Source: Alphaproteobacteria bacterium (GTDB taxonomy: Bacteria > Pseudomonadota > Alphaproteobacteria > Thalassobaculales > Thalassobaculaceae). Taken from it: a stretch of 9,004 nt of DNA. The notes beneath the pieces are model-generated. The model did no database searches. It was not told where the DNA came from and saw nothing but the letters and a program-made list of their open reading frames with translations. The stretch lies in NCBI GenBank assembly GCA_028822575.1, contig JAPKDN010000091.1, forward strand, positions 1-9,004, in the 5' to 3' direction. Every line of letters starts with the position of its first letter. The stretch's first letter is position 1. Shown here piece after piece: positions 1-5,593 of this stretch. A program made the translations under genes and the position numbers.

Positions 1-678
1 CAACCAGTTAATTATCCTTTTATAACGAATGACTTTGATGCCTTTTTTAAGTATGACTTTGATGTCGTGCTCGAGGTAGCCGGGCATGCAGCGGTGATAG
101 ATCATGCCGAGAAAATCCTACGCGCCAAGATTGACATGATTGTGACCTCGGTCGGCGCCTTCACCGATGACGCGGTCTATCAGGGCTGTATCGAAGCCGC
201 TCGAAGCGCTGGCTCCAGGCTGATCATTCCGTCGGCCGGTATCGGCGCGTTGGACACGCTTTCCGCCGCCGCCGTCGGTGGGCTGACATCGGTCCATATG
301 ATTGTGCGCAAGGATCCCTCCGCCTGGTACGGGACCCATGCCGAGGGTGTCTTCGACCTGCCCGGGATGACCGAGCCGACCGTGATATTCGAGGGCAGCC
401 CACGCGAAGGGGCGGCGCTCTATCCGCAGAACGTGAATATCTCGGCGGCGGTCTCGCTTGCCGGGATGGGACTGGACGATACACGGTTGACGGTCATCGC
501 CGACACCGATATCGACACCCATGTCTGCGAGATCCACGCCGAGGGCGCGTTCGGAAAATTCAGTTTCGTCGAGAACCTCGCGATCGCCGAGAGTAACCGC
601 AAGACCGCTAAGGTCGTCGCCATGGCGGTGATGAAGACCGTCCGCCAGATGGTCAGCCCGGTCGTCATTGGCGCCTAA
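1..678 (+). CDS. Aspartate dehydrogenase-like protein (DUF108 family), 5' end outside the window
   Basis: The frame is open from base 1 to the TAA at 676-678, giving 225 visible residues; the N-terminal Rossmann start lies upstream. Visible motifs fit the L-aspartate dehydrogenase (NadX-like) family: the end of the NAD-binding domain (DVVLEVAGHAAV, then SVGAFTDD at residues 50-57), the domain-linking PSAGIGALD (77-85), and YPQNVNISAA (about 141-150) followed by AEGAFG. Family members convert L-aspartate and NAD(P)+ to iminoaspartate/oxaloacetate and ammonia. Family members I know usually carry an N-x-H-E-I motif before the G-x-FG segment. Here it reads H-V-C-E-I (residues 174-178), so the usual catalytic His position appears to be Cys and the true substrate may differ. 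A GTG at 67 is an internal codon, not a start, because homology continues upstream of it. The gene converges on the next one with only 9 bp between stops. Confidence 0.8.
   Translation, partial: QPVNYPFITNDFDAFFKYDFDVVLEVAGHAAVIDHAEKILRAKIDMIVTSVGAFTDDAVYQGCIEAARSAGSRLIIPSAGIGALDTLSAAAVGGLTSVHMIVRKDPSAWYGTHAEGVFDLPGMTEPTVIFEGSPREGAALYPQNVNISAAVSLAGMGLDDTRLTVIADTDIDTHVCEIHAEGAFGKFSFVENLAIAESNRKTAKVVAMAVMKTVRQMVSPVVIGA
29..64 (+). repeat. 12-bp in-frame direct repeat in AT-rich 5' segment
   Basis: ATGACTTTGATG occurs at 29-40 and again at 53-64. The spacing is 24 bp, exactly eight codons, so it encodes a repeated D-F-D within NDFDAFFKYDFDVV. It lies in the first 60 bases, which contain about 17 G/C (28%), while the sequence becomes strongly GC-rich from about base 65. 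The repeat is seen directly; any origin by duplication is inference. Confidence 0.5.
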
Positions 679-687
679 TGTTCGGAG

Positions 688-1734
688 CTAAACTTTGTTC
701 ACCGGATGTTTTGGCGCCTCGCCGCTTAGTACCCGAACCATGTCGGCTCCGGCGGTGCCGGCGATGGTGCGCAGGCACTCCCGCGTCGAGCCGGCCATAT
801 GCGGTGTCAGGATAAGATTGGGCGCCTCGTAGATCGGGCTTTTCGGATCCGGCGGCTCCCCTTCCAACACATCGAGTGCGGCGCCCCCGAGGCGTCCGTC
901 TATTAACGCTTGGGCCAGCGCTGCTTCGTCGATCAGGCTGCCGCGCGCGCAATTGACGATCATGGCGGTGGATTTCATGCCCGCGATCGTCTCGGCGTTA
1001 ATCATGTGCCGTGTCACCGGGATCGCCGGTGCATGCAGGGAAAGGATATCGGCGCTGCCAAGCACGCCCTCGAACGTCATGGACTCCGCGCCGCGTCGGG
1101 TAATCTCCGCGTCGTCAAGGGTGGGATCATGCGCGATCACACCCATCCCGAAAGCGCTGGCGATCCGGGCGACCCGCTGGCCGATCTGTCCCAGCCCGAT
1201 CAACCCGAGGATCCGACCCTTTAATTCGCCGCCGGTATGTCGCGCGCTGTCCCAGGCTCTGTCCGCCTTGGTTTTGTGCGCGGCGTCGGGGATCTGGCGA
1301 AACAGCGAAAGCATCAGACCAAAGGTGATCTCGGTGACCGCGTCGGCGTTGGCGCCCGGGGTGTTGGTGACCAGAACTCCCCGTTCGGTACAGGCTGCGA
1401 CATCGACTGGATCGACACCGGCGCCGTGCACCGCGATCACCTTCAGGTCCGGCAGGCGATCGAGCAACGATGCTGTGATATAGCCCGAGCGTAGCAGGAG
1501 TGCGCCGGCGCCCTGAAGCTTGCTCGCCCAATGCGCCTCTTCACCGGCCGAGAGCGGCTTGTAAGGCAGGGCGATATTGCGCACCTCGAAGGTATCTCCG
1601 GCGGCGTCGTTAACTGGCGCTTCCAGGATGGGGAGCTCCGCCGTCGCGGCAAGCGCGATCCAAGGTGTTGTGTCTGCGCTCTTGGCATTGGTTCCTAGCG
1701 TTCGAGCCAATTGGGTTGAGCGGATATTATCCAT
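688..1734 (-). CDS. D-isomer-specific 2-hydroxyacid dehydrogenase (PGDH-like)
   Basis: The protein has 348 residues with the two-domain D-2-hydroxyacid dehydrogenase plan. The Rossmann motif G-L-G-Q-I-G is at 180-185, and the Asp at 203 (AHDP) ending strand 2 suggests NAD rather than NADP. The catalytic set is Arg264 (NCARGSLID), Glu293 (LEGEPP) and His312 (TPHMAGS). Upstream, VHGAGVDPVDVAA (102-114) is the usual substrate-loop region. The family reduces 2-oxoacids to D-2-hydroxyacids, or the reverse; the substrate cannot be read from sequence. Relatives include phosphoglycerate, glyoxylate/hydroxypyruvate and (S)-sulfolactate dehydrogenases. The ATG at 1734 was chosen because no better start precedes the homology, although residues 1-25 look like extra N-terminal sequence and no clear Shine-Dalgarno is visible. 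A dyad (1738-1759) ends 3 nt before this ATG. The gene is divergent from the Ldh2-type dehydrogenase and may share its control region. Confidence 0.88.
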   Translation of the reverse strand: MDNIRSTQLARTLGTNAKSADTTPWIALAATAELPILEAPVNDAAGDTFEVRNIALPYKPLSAGEEAHWASKLQGAGALLLRSGYITASLLDRLPDLKVIAVHGAGVDPVDVAACTERGVLVTNTPGANADAVTEITFGLMLSLFRQIPDAAHKTKADRAWDSARHTGGELKGRILGLIGLGQIGQRVARIASAFGMGVIAHDPTLDDAEITRRGAESMTFEGVLGSADILSLHAPAIPVTRHMINAETIAGMKSTAMIVNCARGSLIDEAALAQALIDGRLGGAALDVLEGEPPDPKSPIYEAPNLILTPHMAGSTRECLRTIAGTAGADMVRVLSGEAPKHPVNKV

Positions 1735-1737
1735 ATC

Positions 1738-1759
1738 CCGAGGAATTGGAATGCCTCGG
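1738..1759. promoter_or_regulatory. 22-bp dyad symmetry, candidate operator or RBS-masking hairpin
   Basis: The arms CCGAGG (1738-1743) and CCTCGG (1754-1759) are perfect inverted repeats. Inside them ATT (1745-1747) and AAT (1750-1752) also pair, so 9 of 11 positions are complementary around a GG centre. The dyad ends 3 nt before the ATG of the minus-strand 2-hydroxyacid dehydrogenase, where its ribosome binding site should be. It could be a protein-binding operator, or in the minus-strand transcript a hairpin that hides the ribosome site. The symmetry is seen; the function is inferred. Confidence 0.5.
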
Positions 1760-1762
1760 TCC

Positions 1763-1801
1763 GTCCCGTAAAGTAACGCTAACGAAACTTATTGCCGGGA
1801 C
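1763..1801. promoter_or_regulatory. Second, wider dyad overlapping the Shine-Dalgarno of the Ldh2-type gene
   Basis: GTCCCG (1763-1768) and CGGGAC (1796-1801) form a perfect 6-bp inverted repeat. AAGT (1771-1774) and ACTT (1787-1790) form an inner pair. Between them TAACG is directly repeated (1774-1778 and 1780-1784). The right arm contains GGGA (1797-1800), the only Shine-Dalgarno-like bases before the ATG at 1810. Pairing in RNA would cover it if transcription starts upstream of 1763. No convincing -35/-10 pair was found for either gene in this 75-bp gap. Confidence 0.35.
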
Positions 1802-1809
1802 ACCCCAAA

Positions 1810-2835
1810 ATGCCGACTTCGCCGATGAACCCCGAGAGCCTCACCGCCCTGATCCGTAACTCGCTCGCCGCCGGTGGGTTTTCCGACGTCAATGCTGATA
1901 TCGTCTCGGGTCATTTGGTGGATGCCGAGATGAAGGGTGTCGCGAGCCATGGTGTGAACCGACTAGGTCTTTATCTCGGCGAGGCCAAGCGCGACGTGAT
2001 TGACCCCGCCGCCGACCCGCTGATTACCGAGCCTCGGCCCGGCATGATGCATGTGGATGGCGCGCGTGGCATTGGCATCGTTGCCATGAAGCGAGCGACC
2101 GATGCCGGCATCGCGGCGGCGCGGGAGCTGGGCATGGCCACCGTCGGGATCGTCAAATGCGGCCATACCGGGCGCATGGGCGCCTATGGCGAGCAGGCGG
2201 CGGAGGCGGGGTTCATGGCACTTAGTCTAGGCGGTGGTGGTCGGCAGCTTTGGGGCAACGTGGTGCCGTTCGGCGGCCAAGACCCGATGATGAGCACCAA
2301 TCCTTATACCCTGGCGCTGCCGGGTGGGCAGGGCGATCCGGTGGTCTGTGATTTCGCGATATCGACCTGGCCGGCCGGCAAGGTCGCGGTGGCGCGGGCG
2401 AATGGCGATACGCTGCCGCTGGATGTGGTGGTGGACAAGAATGGCGCCCCCTCCACGGACCCGGAGGCCTTTTATGACGGCGGCGCGTTGTTGCCGGCGG
2501 CGGGCGCCAAAGGGAGCGGCATGGGTATCATCGCCGAGCTGATGGGCGACGCAATGTTGGGCGAGGCGGTGGAGTATAATTGGCTCATGGTGTTGATCCG
2601 GGCCGACGCGTTCCGGCCGATGACGGACTATACCGAGGCGGCCGAGGGCTTTATGGCCGAGGTGCGGGGCTCTTCCCCTGCGCCCGGATTTGATTCCGTG
2701 ATGATGCCCGGAGAACGCGAGACATCGCGCGCGCGCGCGGCGGCCGAGACGGGAATTGTCGTGGGCGATGGTGTTTGGAACGGGATTATCGAGGCCGCGA
2801 ACTCGGTGGGTGTTAAGCCGGAGGACTATGTCTGA
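1810..2835 (+). CDS. Malate/L-lactate dehydrogenase family oxidoreductase (type 2, Ldh2/ComC-like)
   Basis: The protein has 341 residues, a usual length for the Ldh_2 family (type-2 malate/lactate, ureidoglycolate, 2,3-diketogulonate, (R)-sulfolactate and piperideine-2-carboxylate dehydrogenases). These use NAD(P)H in a fold unrelated to Rossmann enzymes. Visible landmarks are the catalytic-region SHGVNR (46-51), VGIVKCGHTGRMGAYGEQA (112-130), VPFGGQDPMMSTNP (152-165), DFAIST-x-PAGKV (181-192), and the GGALLPAAGAKGSGMGI stretch (224-240) with the E-L pair after it. Substrate specificity cannot be assigned. The ATG at 1810 was chosen over an in-frame TTG at 1792 and an ATG at 1825 because GGGA lies 9 nt upstream of it and the protein keeps a normal N-terminus. 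It is divergent from the D-type hydroxyacid dehydrogenase, so two enzymes of opposite typical stereopreference share one control region. A (CG)7 run lies near codon 306-310. Confidence 0.88.
   Translation: MPTSPMNPESLTALIRNSLAAGGFSDVNADIVSGHLVDAEMKGVASHGVNRLGLYLGEAKRDVIDPAADPLITEPRPGMMHVDGARGIGIVAMKRATDAGIAAARELGMATVGIVKCGHTGRMGAYGEQAAEAGFMALSLGGGGRQLWGNVVPFGGQDPMMSTNPYTLALPGGQGDPVVCDFAISTWPAGKVAVARANGDTLPLDVVVDKNGAPSTDPEAFYDGGALLPAAGAKGSGMGIIAELMGDAMLGEAVEYNWLMVLIRADAFRPMTDYTEAAEGFMAEVRGSSPAPGFDSVMMPGERETSRARAAAETGIVVGDGVWNGIIEAANSVGVKPEDYV
2726..2739. repeat. (CG)7 alternating dinucleotide run inside the Ldh2-type gene
   Basis: Fourteen bases of strictly alternating C and G encode the Ser-Arg-Ala-Arg-Ala part of the C-terminal region. 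Such runs can adopt Z-form DNA, and gain or loss of a unit would shift the frame. It may simply reflect GC-rich codon use for Arg and Ala. Confidence 0.6.
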
Positions 2836-3044
2836 GCAGGTTCGCGGGCAAGACGTGGGGAGGTGTGTCATTCGCGTGGATGGCTGAATCCCGCTCACCG
2901 GTACGCCGACGCTTTACCCGGGGTGACCTTGACGTCTCCCGATATTTCAGCGTTTTCGCGCCCTCCACCGCGATTGCCGCTTGGTGATGCCGGAAGGATG
3001 GTTAATTCTTTCGATATTGAATGAAGTGGAGCGCGGAGAAACCG

Positions 3045-4136
3045 ATGAATCATGTAAGCTCTGATTTGGTGCACCGGGCCCCGATCGACGACGCGAGTGC
3101 CTGGACGCCGGATGACGTAAAACGGGACACGGATTGGGATGTAACGCTCGGCGCCGTGGAGGTGGCTGACCTGATTGCTGCATTAGAGGCGACGCACCGT
3201 ACCGGGGTACCGTTGGCGGCGATCAACCGGGATAACTTTCCGTTACCGAACAGCGCTGGGGTAATTAAACGCATCCGAGATGAACTGCGCGCCGGTCGGG
3301 GATTCGCGTTGATGCACGGATTTCCGGTGGAGCTCCAAGAGCGCGAGGATATCGCGCGGATGTATTGGGGTTTCTGCGCGCATCTCGGCATCGGTGTGAC
3401 CCAGAACAGCGACGCCGGGTTGATCCACTATGTGACCGAGGGACGGCTCAGGCCCAGTCAGGGGACCCGCGGCGTGGGGAATCCCGGCAAGGTCTCGCTG
3501 CATGTCGATTTGGCGGATTGCACGACGCTTTTATGTGTTCAACAGGCCGTTGATTCGCCGCATAGCCAATTAGCGAGCTCGACGACGATTCATAACGCCT
3601 TCCTAGAGAGGGCTCCGGAACGACTGGAACGCTTGTATCAGGGCTTTGCCTGGGACCGGCAGAACGAACATGGCGAGACCGAGACGGCGACCACCGGGTA
3701 TCGGGTGCCGGTTTTTAGTCAGCGTGAGGGCGTGGTCTCGTGCCGCTATAACCGGAACTGGATCACCAAGGCGGCCATCCGTGGAGATGGATTTTCCCAT
3801 GACGAAACGGCGCTGCTGGATCTTCTAGATGACTTGGCGCAAGAGCATCGTTTCGGATTTCGGTTTCAGCCTGGCGACGTACAGTTCGTGAACAATTACA
3901 CCGTTCTGCATGGCCGTGCGCCGCATAAGCCGGCGGCGAGCGAGGATGACGTGCGGGTTCTCATGCGGGTCTGGTTCGATATGGAAGACATTCGCCCCTT
4001 CGCCGACGACGCCATCATCCGTTACGGCATCATTCGGCACGGCAAACTTGGTTGGTCGGCGGCGGATCTGATGGCTGGTCTTGATGGCCGCGCTCACCCA
4101 AGGCGGATGGAAGACCAGGCACCGCTGTTGGCATGA
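3045..4136 (+). CDS. TauD/TfdA-family Fe(II)/2-oxoglutarate-dependent dioxygenase
   Basis: This is a 363-residue protein of the clavaminate synthase-like double-stranded beta-helix superfamily. The iron-binding facial triad is visible as His153 and Asp155 (SLHVDLADC) and His289 (NNYTVLHGR), with Arg304/Arg308 (VRVLMRVWF) as candidates for binding the 2-oxoglutarate carboxylate. FALMHGFPV (88-95) is the N-terminal strand typical of the family. Members couple 2-oxoglutarate decarboxylation to hydroxylation, often with release of sulfite, an aldehyde or glyoxylate; the substrate here is unknown. An in-frame ATG at 3021 exists, but 3045 was chosen because GGAG (3035-3038) lies 6 nt before it. The 209 bp upstream (2836-3044) hold no gene and no convincing promoter, so whether it is co-transcribed with the Ldh2-type gene is open. 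It converges on the nitrile hydratase alpha gene, with 32 bp between stop codons. Confidence 0.88.
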   Translation: MNHVSSDLVHRAPIDDASAWTPDDVKRDTDWDVTLGAVEVADLIAALEATHRTGVPLAAINRDNFPLPNSAGVIKRIRDELRAGRGFALMHGFPVELQEREDIARMYWGFCAHLGIGVTQNSDAGLIHYVTEGRLRPSQGTRGVGNPGKVSLHVDLADCTTLLCVQQAVDSPHSQLASSTTIHNAFLERAPERLERLYQGFAWDRQNEHGETETATTGYRVPVFSQREGVVSCRYNRNWITKAAIRGDGFSHDETALLDLLDDLAQEHRFGFRFQPGDVQFVNNYTVLHGRAPHKPAASEDDVRVLMRVWFDMEDIRPFADDAIIRYGIIRHGKLGWSAADLMAGLDGRAHPRRMEDQAPLLA

Positions 4137-4162
4137 GGGCTCATTCGGGCGGTGGAAGCCCT
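4136..4162. terminator. Weak inverted repeat between convergent genes
   Basis: AGGGCT (4136-4141) and AGCCCT (4157-4162) can pair as a 6-bp stem with a 15-nt loop in the 32-bp gap between the dioxygenase and the nitrile hydratase alpha gene. There is no T-tract on either strand, so it is at best a weak bidirectional terminator. It is reported because a convergent junction is where one is expected. Confidence 0.22.
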
Positions 4163-4168
4163 GCTTGA

Positions 4169-4819
4169 CTATCGAACCCCGCCCGACCCAAAGGCCTCTG
4201 CGGTTCCGATCATCGAGTCGCGGCTGACCAGATCCGCCAGTTCCGCCTCACTCATCCCTTCGGTTCCCTGGGGGCGACGGGGGAGGACCAAATACCGGCA
4301 GTCGGCGGTTGAATCGACGACGCGAACCTCCATGCTCTCGGGCAATGCGGTGCCGAATTCCTTCAGTACGGCGCGAGGTTCGCGCACGGCGCGGGAGCGG
4401 TATTCGCGTGATTTGTACCAGAGTGGTGGCATGCCGAGCAGTGGCCGGGGATAACAAGAGCACAGGGTACAAACGACCATGTGATGCAGATCGTTGGTGT
4501 TCTCCAGCGCGATCAGTTTCAACGCCTCGACCTCGAAGCCCATCTCGGCGACGGCGGCGTTGCCGTCCTCTAGCAGGCGTCGGCGAAAGGCACGGTCGGT
4601 CCAGGCGCGGGCCACGATTTTGGCGCCACCCTCGGGAGATTTTTTCTCCCAGGCCTCGATCTGGTCCTGAACCTCGCGGGCGGTAATGACGCCCTTGTCA
4701 ATCAACAGCTCACGGAGAGTGATTTCCAGAAATTCCCAATCCTCGCTCGGTTCCGTGATGTCGGGCTGAAAGGTTGTGTGATCATGGCCGTGGTCGTGGG
4801 TATGGTCATGTGTGCTCAT
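4169..4819 (-). CDS. nthA: Nitrile hydratase-type alpha subunit (cobalt type) / thiocyanate hydrolase gamma-like
   Basis: This 216-residue metal-binding subunit follows the nitrile hydratase alpha family along most of its length: GAKIVARAWTD (65-75), ENTNDLHHMVVCTLCSCYP (106-124), YRSRAVREPRAVL (140-152) and a C-terminal LVSRDSMIG. The claw V-C-T-L-C-S-C places the ligands at Cys117, Cys120 and Cys122; Thr118 is the residue associated with low-spin Co(III) rather than Fe(III) enzymes. Known relatives hydrate nitriles to amides or, as thiocyanate hydrolase, turn thiocyanate into carbonyl sulfide and ammonia. Two features stand out: an N-terminus with seven His in 14 residues (MSTHDHTHDHGHDH) and Arg125 after the claw (CYPRP), where well-studied nitrile hydratases have Trp. 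The ATG at 4819 overlaps the TGA of the upstream beta-like gene by 4 bp, which fixes the start; the frame stays open further upstream, but that stretch does not look like protein of this family. Confidence 0.93.
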   Translation of the reverse strand: MSTHDHTHDHGHDHTTFQPDITEPSEDWEFLEITLRELLIDKGVITAREVQDQIEAWEKKSPEGGAKIVARAWTDRAFRRRLLEDGNAAVAEMGFEVEALKLIALENTNDLHHMVVCTLCSCYPRPLLGMPPLWYKSREYRSRAVREPRAVLKEFGTALPESMEVRVVDSTADCRYLVLPRRPQGTEGMSEAELADLVSRDSMIGTAEAFGSGGVR

Positions 4820-5103
4820 AGCGGTTCCAACCATGTTTCGTAAATATCGGCAGCGACCGTATCGCCCGGGGCATAAGCGCCGTCGCCCGCCCAAGTTTCG
4901 TCCATGGTGAACAATACCTGATAGAGATGGAGCCGCGGCAACCCCGAAAGTCCGTAGGCCAGTCGCTCCGGATTTGGAAAATCGCCGAAATGGCGAATTA
5001 TTTCGCCGGTGCAACCGCGTAGAAACAGCGGAGTGCGCACATGGCCCGGCGGCAGGCCTTGGGAAATGCGAACCTTGTCGCCAATCGCATGGGCCCCGGT
5101 CAT
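4816..5103 (-). CDS. Split nitrile hydratase beta subunit, C-terminal half (SH3-like domain)
   Basis: This 95-residue protein matches only the C-terminal SH3-like barrel of nitrile hydratase beta: AIGDKVRI (6-13), GHVRTPLFLRGCTGEI (20-35), NPERLAYG (44-51), LYQVLFTMDETW (60-71) and a closing ADIYETWLEPL. Arg23 in H-V-R-T-P aligns by motif with the conserved beta Arg (Arg157 in Rhodococcus numbering) that hydrogen-bonds oxidised claw cysteines. In thiocyanate hydrolase this half is a separate subunit (ScnA), and a three-polypeptide toyocamycin nitrile hydratase is also known. The ATG at 5103 was chosen because it overlaps the upstream stop (TGA at 5102-5100) as ATGA, and VRISQG homology begins just after it; the frame is open to 5211 but the extra residues are low-complexity shadow of the neighbour. 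Its own stop overlaps the alpha start in the same way, indicating translational coupling. Confidence 0.88.
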   Translation of the reverse strand: MTGAHAIGDKVRISQGLPPGHVRTPLFLRGCTGEIIRHFGDFPNPERLAYGLSGLPRLHLYQVLFTMDETWAGDGAYAPGDTVAADIYETWLEPL

Positions 5104-5435
5104 GAGGCGACCTTGGCATGTCTGGCCTTGACCTCGGCGAGTTTTACCTCGATCTCGGCCTCGCTCAGCACGCCTTTCTCGATCAGCAACCCTCGCATCG
5201 CCAGAATCCAACGTTCATAATAGGCCGATTCCTTATAAATTAAGGGCTCAAGGCTTTCTATCGTTCGGCGGTTCTCGTCGGTTGCCCAAAACGACCTTGG
5301 CTTAGAGCGGAGCAGCATCATCATCGCGTCTATGCGCCGCTCGCTCAGCGTGGGTTCATGTTCCGAGGTATCGATCGGCCCACCGGGCAGGCCTCCGAGA
5401 TCGCTGATCGCGCGTTCAGTCATGTCGCCATCCAT
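5100..5435 (-). CDS. Split nitrile hydratase beta subunit, N-terminal half
   Basis: This 111-residue protein resembles the helical N-terminal half of nitrile hydratase beta (ScnB-like in thiocyanate hydrolase): SDLGGLPGGP (11-20) corresponds to the family's D-x-GG start, and YKESAYYERWILAMRGLL (67-84) with GVLSEAEIEVKL to the conserved helix-turn-helix that follows. One of Arg56/Arg57 probably corresponds to the second conserved active-site beta Arg (Arg52 in Rhodococcus numbering). It is less likely to be a nitrile hydratase activator, which shares part of this fold, because the D-x-GG segment and the order N-half, C-half, alpha match the enzyme. The ATG at 5435 was preferred. ATG 5423 is also possible, with GGA 7 nt upstream, and a TTG at 5459 extends the frame without a ribosome site. 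It is the first gene of the operon. Confidence 0.8.
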   Translation of the reverse strand: MDGDMTERAISDLGGLPGGPIDTSEHEPTLSERRIDAMMMLLRSKPRSFWATDENRRTIESLEPLIYKESAYYERWILAMRGLLIEKGVLSEAEIEVKLAEVKARHAKVAS

Positions 5436-5515
5436 TTGTTCTTGGGTCAGTTTAACCAATCGCTGGGGTGGACGGAAAGGAAAACTCCGAGGGGCGGTGT
5501 AACCACGCGATTTCT

Positions 5516-5543
5516 ATTTGATCCATCGCCCTCCCGTTCTCAA
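5516..5543 (-). promoter_or_regulatory. Candidate sigma-70-type promoter for the split hydratase operon
   Basis: On the minus strand TTGAGA (5543-5538, 5 of 6 matches to the -35 consensus) is followed after 16 bp by TCAAAT (5521-5516, 4 of 6 matches to -10). Transcription would start near 5509, giving a leader of about 75 nt before the ATG at 5435. The element is read by eye in a GC-rich background and is only a candidate. Confidence 0.3.
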
Positions 5544-5587
5544 GGGCCTCATGGAAAGAAACCGACACCCCCCGGCTGGTTTGCGCC

Positions 5588-5593
5588 TATAGT
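5588..5593 (+). promoter_or_regulatory. Possible -10 element upstream of the MFS gene
   Basis: TATAGT matches five of six positions of the -10 consensus in the 214-bp divergent gap, 56 bp before the chosen MFS start. The best upstream -35-like bases are poor (CCGACA at 5562-5567, with a 20-bp spacer). Support is weak. Confidence 0.2.

Noticed and set aside
2227..2898. 223-codon antisense frame over the Ldh2-type gene
   Set aside because: His/Arg-rich shadow translation; the opposite strand encodes conserved family motifs throughout.
2929..2946. TTGACG followed by GATATT as a promoter for the dioxygenase
   Set aside because: The spacing between the two elements is only 6 bp, far too short for a -35/-10 pair.
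4820..5119. N-terminal extension of the alpha subunit frame
   Set aside because: The added 100 residues are the out-of-frame image of the beta C-half gene, and the ATGA overlap at 4816-4819 marks the true start.
5104..5211. N-terminal extension of the beta C-half
   Set aside because: Arg/Gly/Asp-rich shadow of the beta N-half; the ATG at 5103 overlaps that gene's stop as expected for coupling.
5100..5435. Reading this gene as a nitrile hydratase activator (P14K-like) instead of a beta half
   Set aside because: The D-x-GG start and the YYERW-LL-GVL segment fit the beta N-terminus, and the neighbouring gene supplies exactly the missing C-terminal half.
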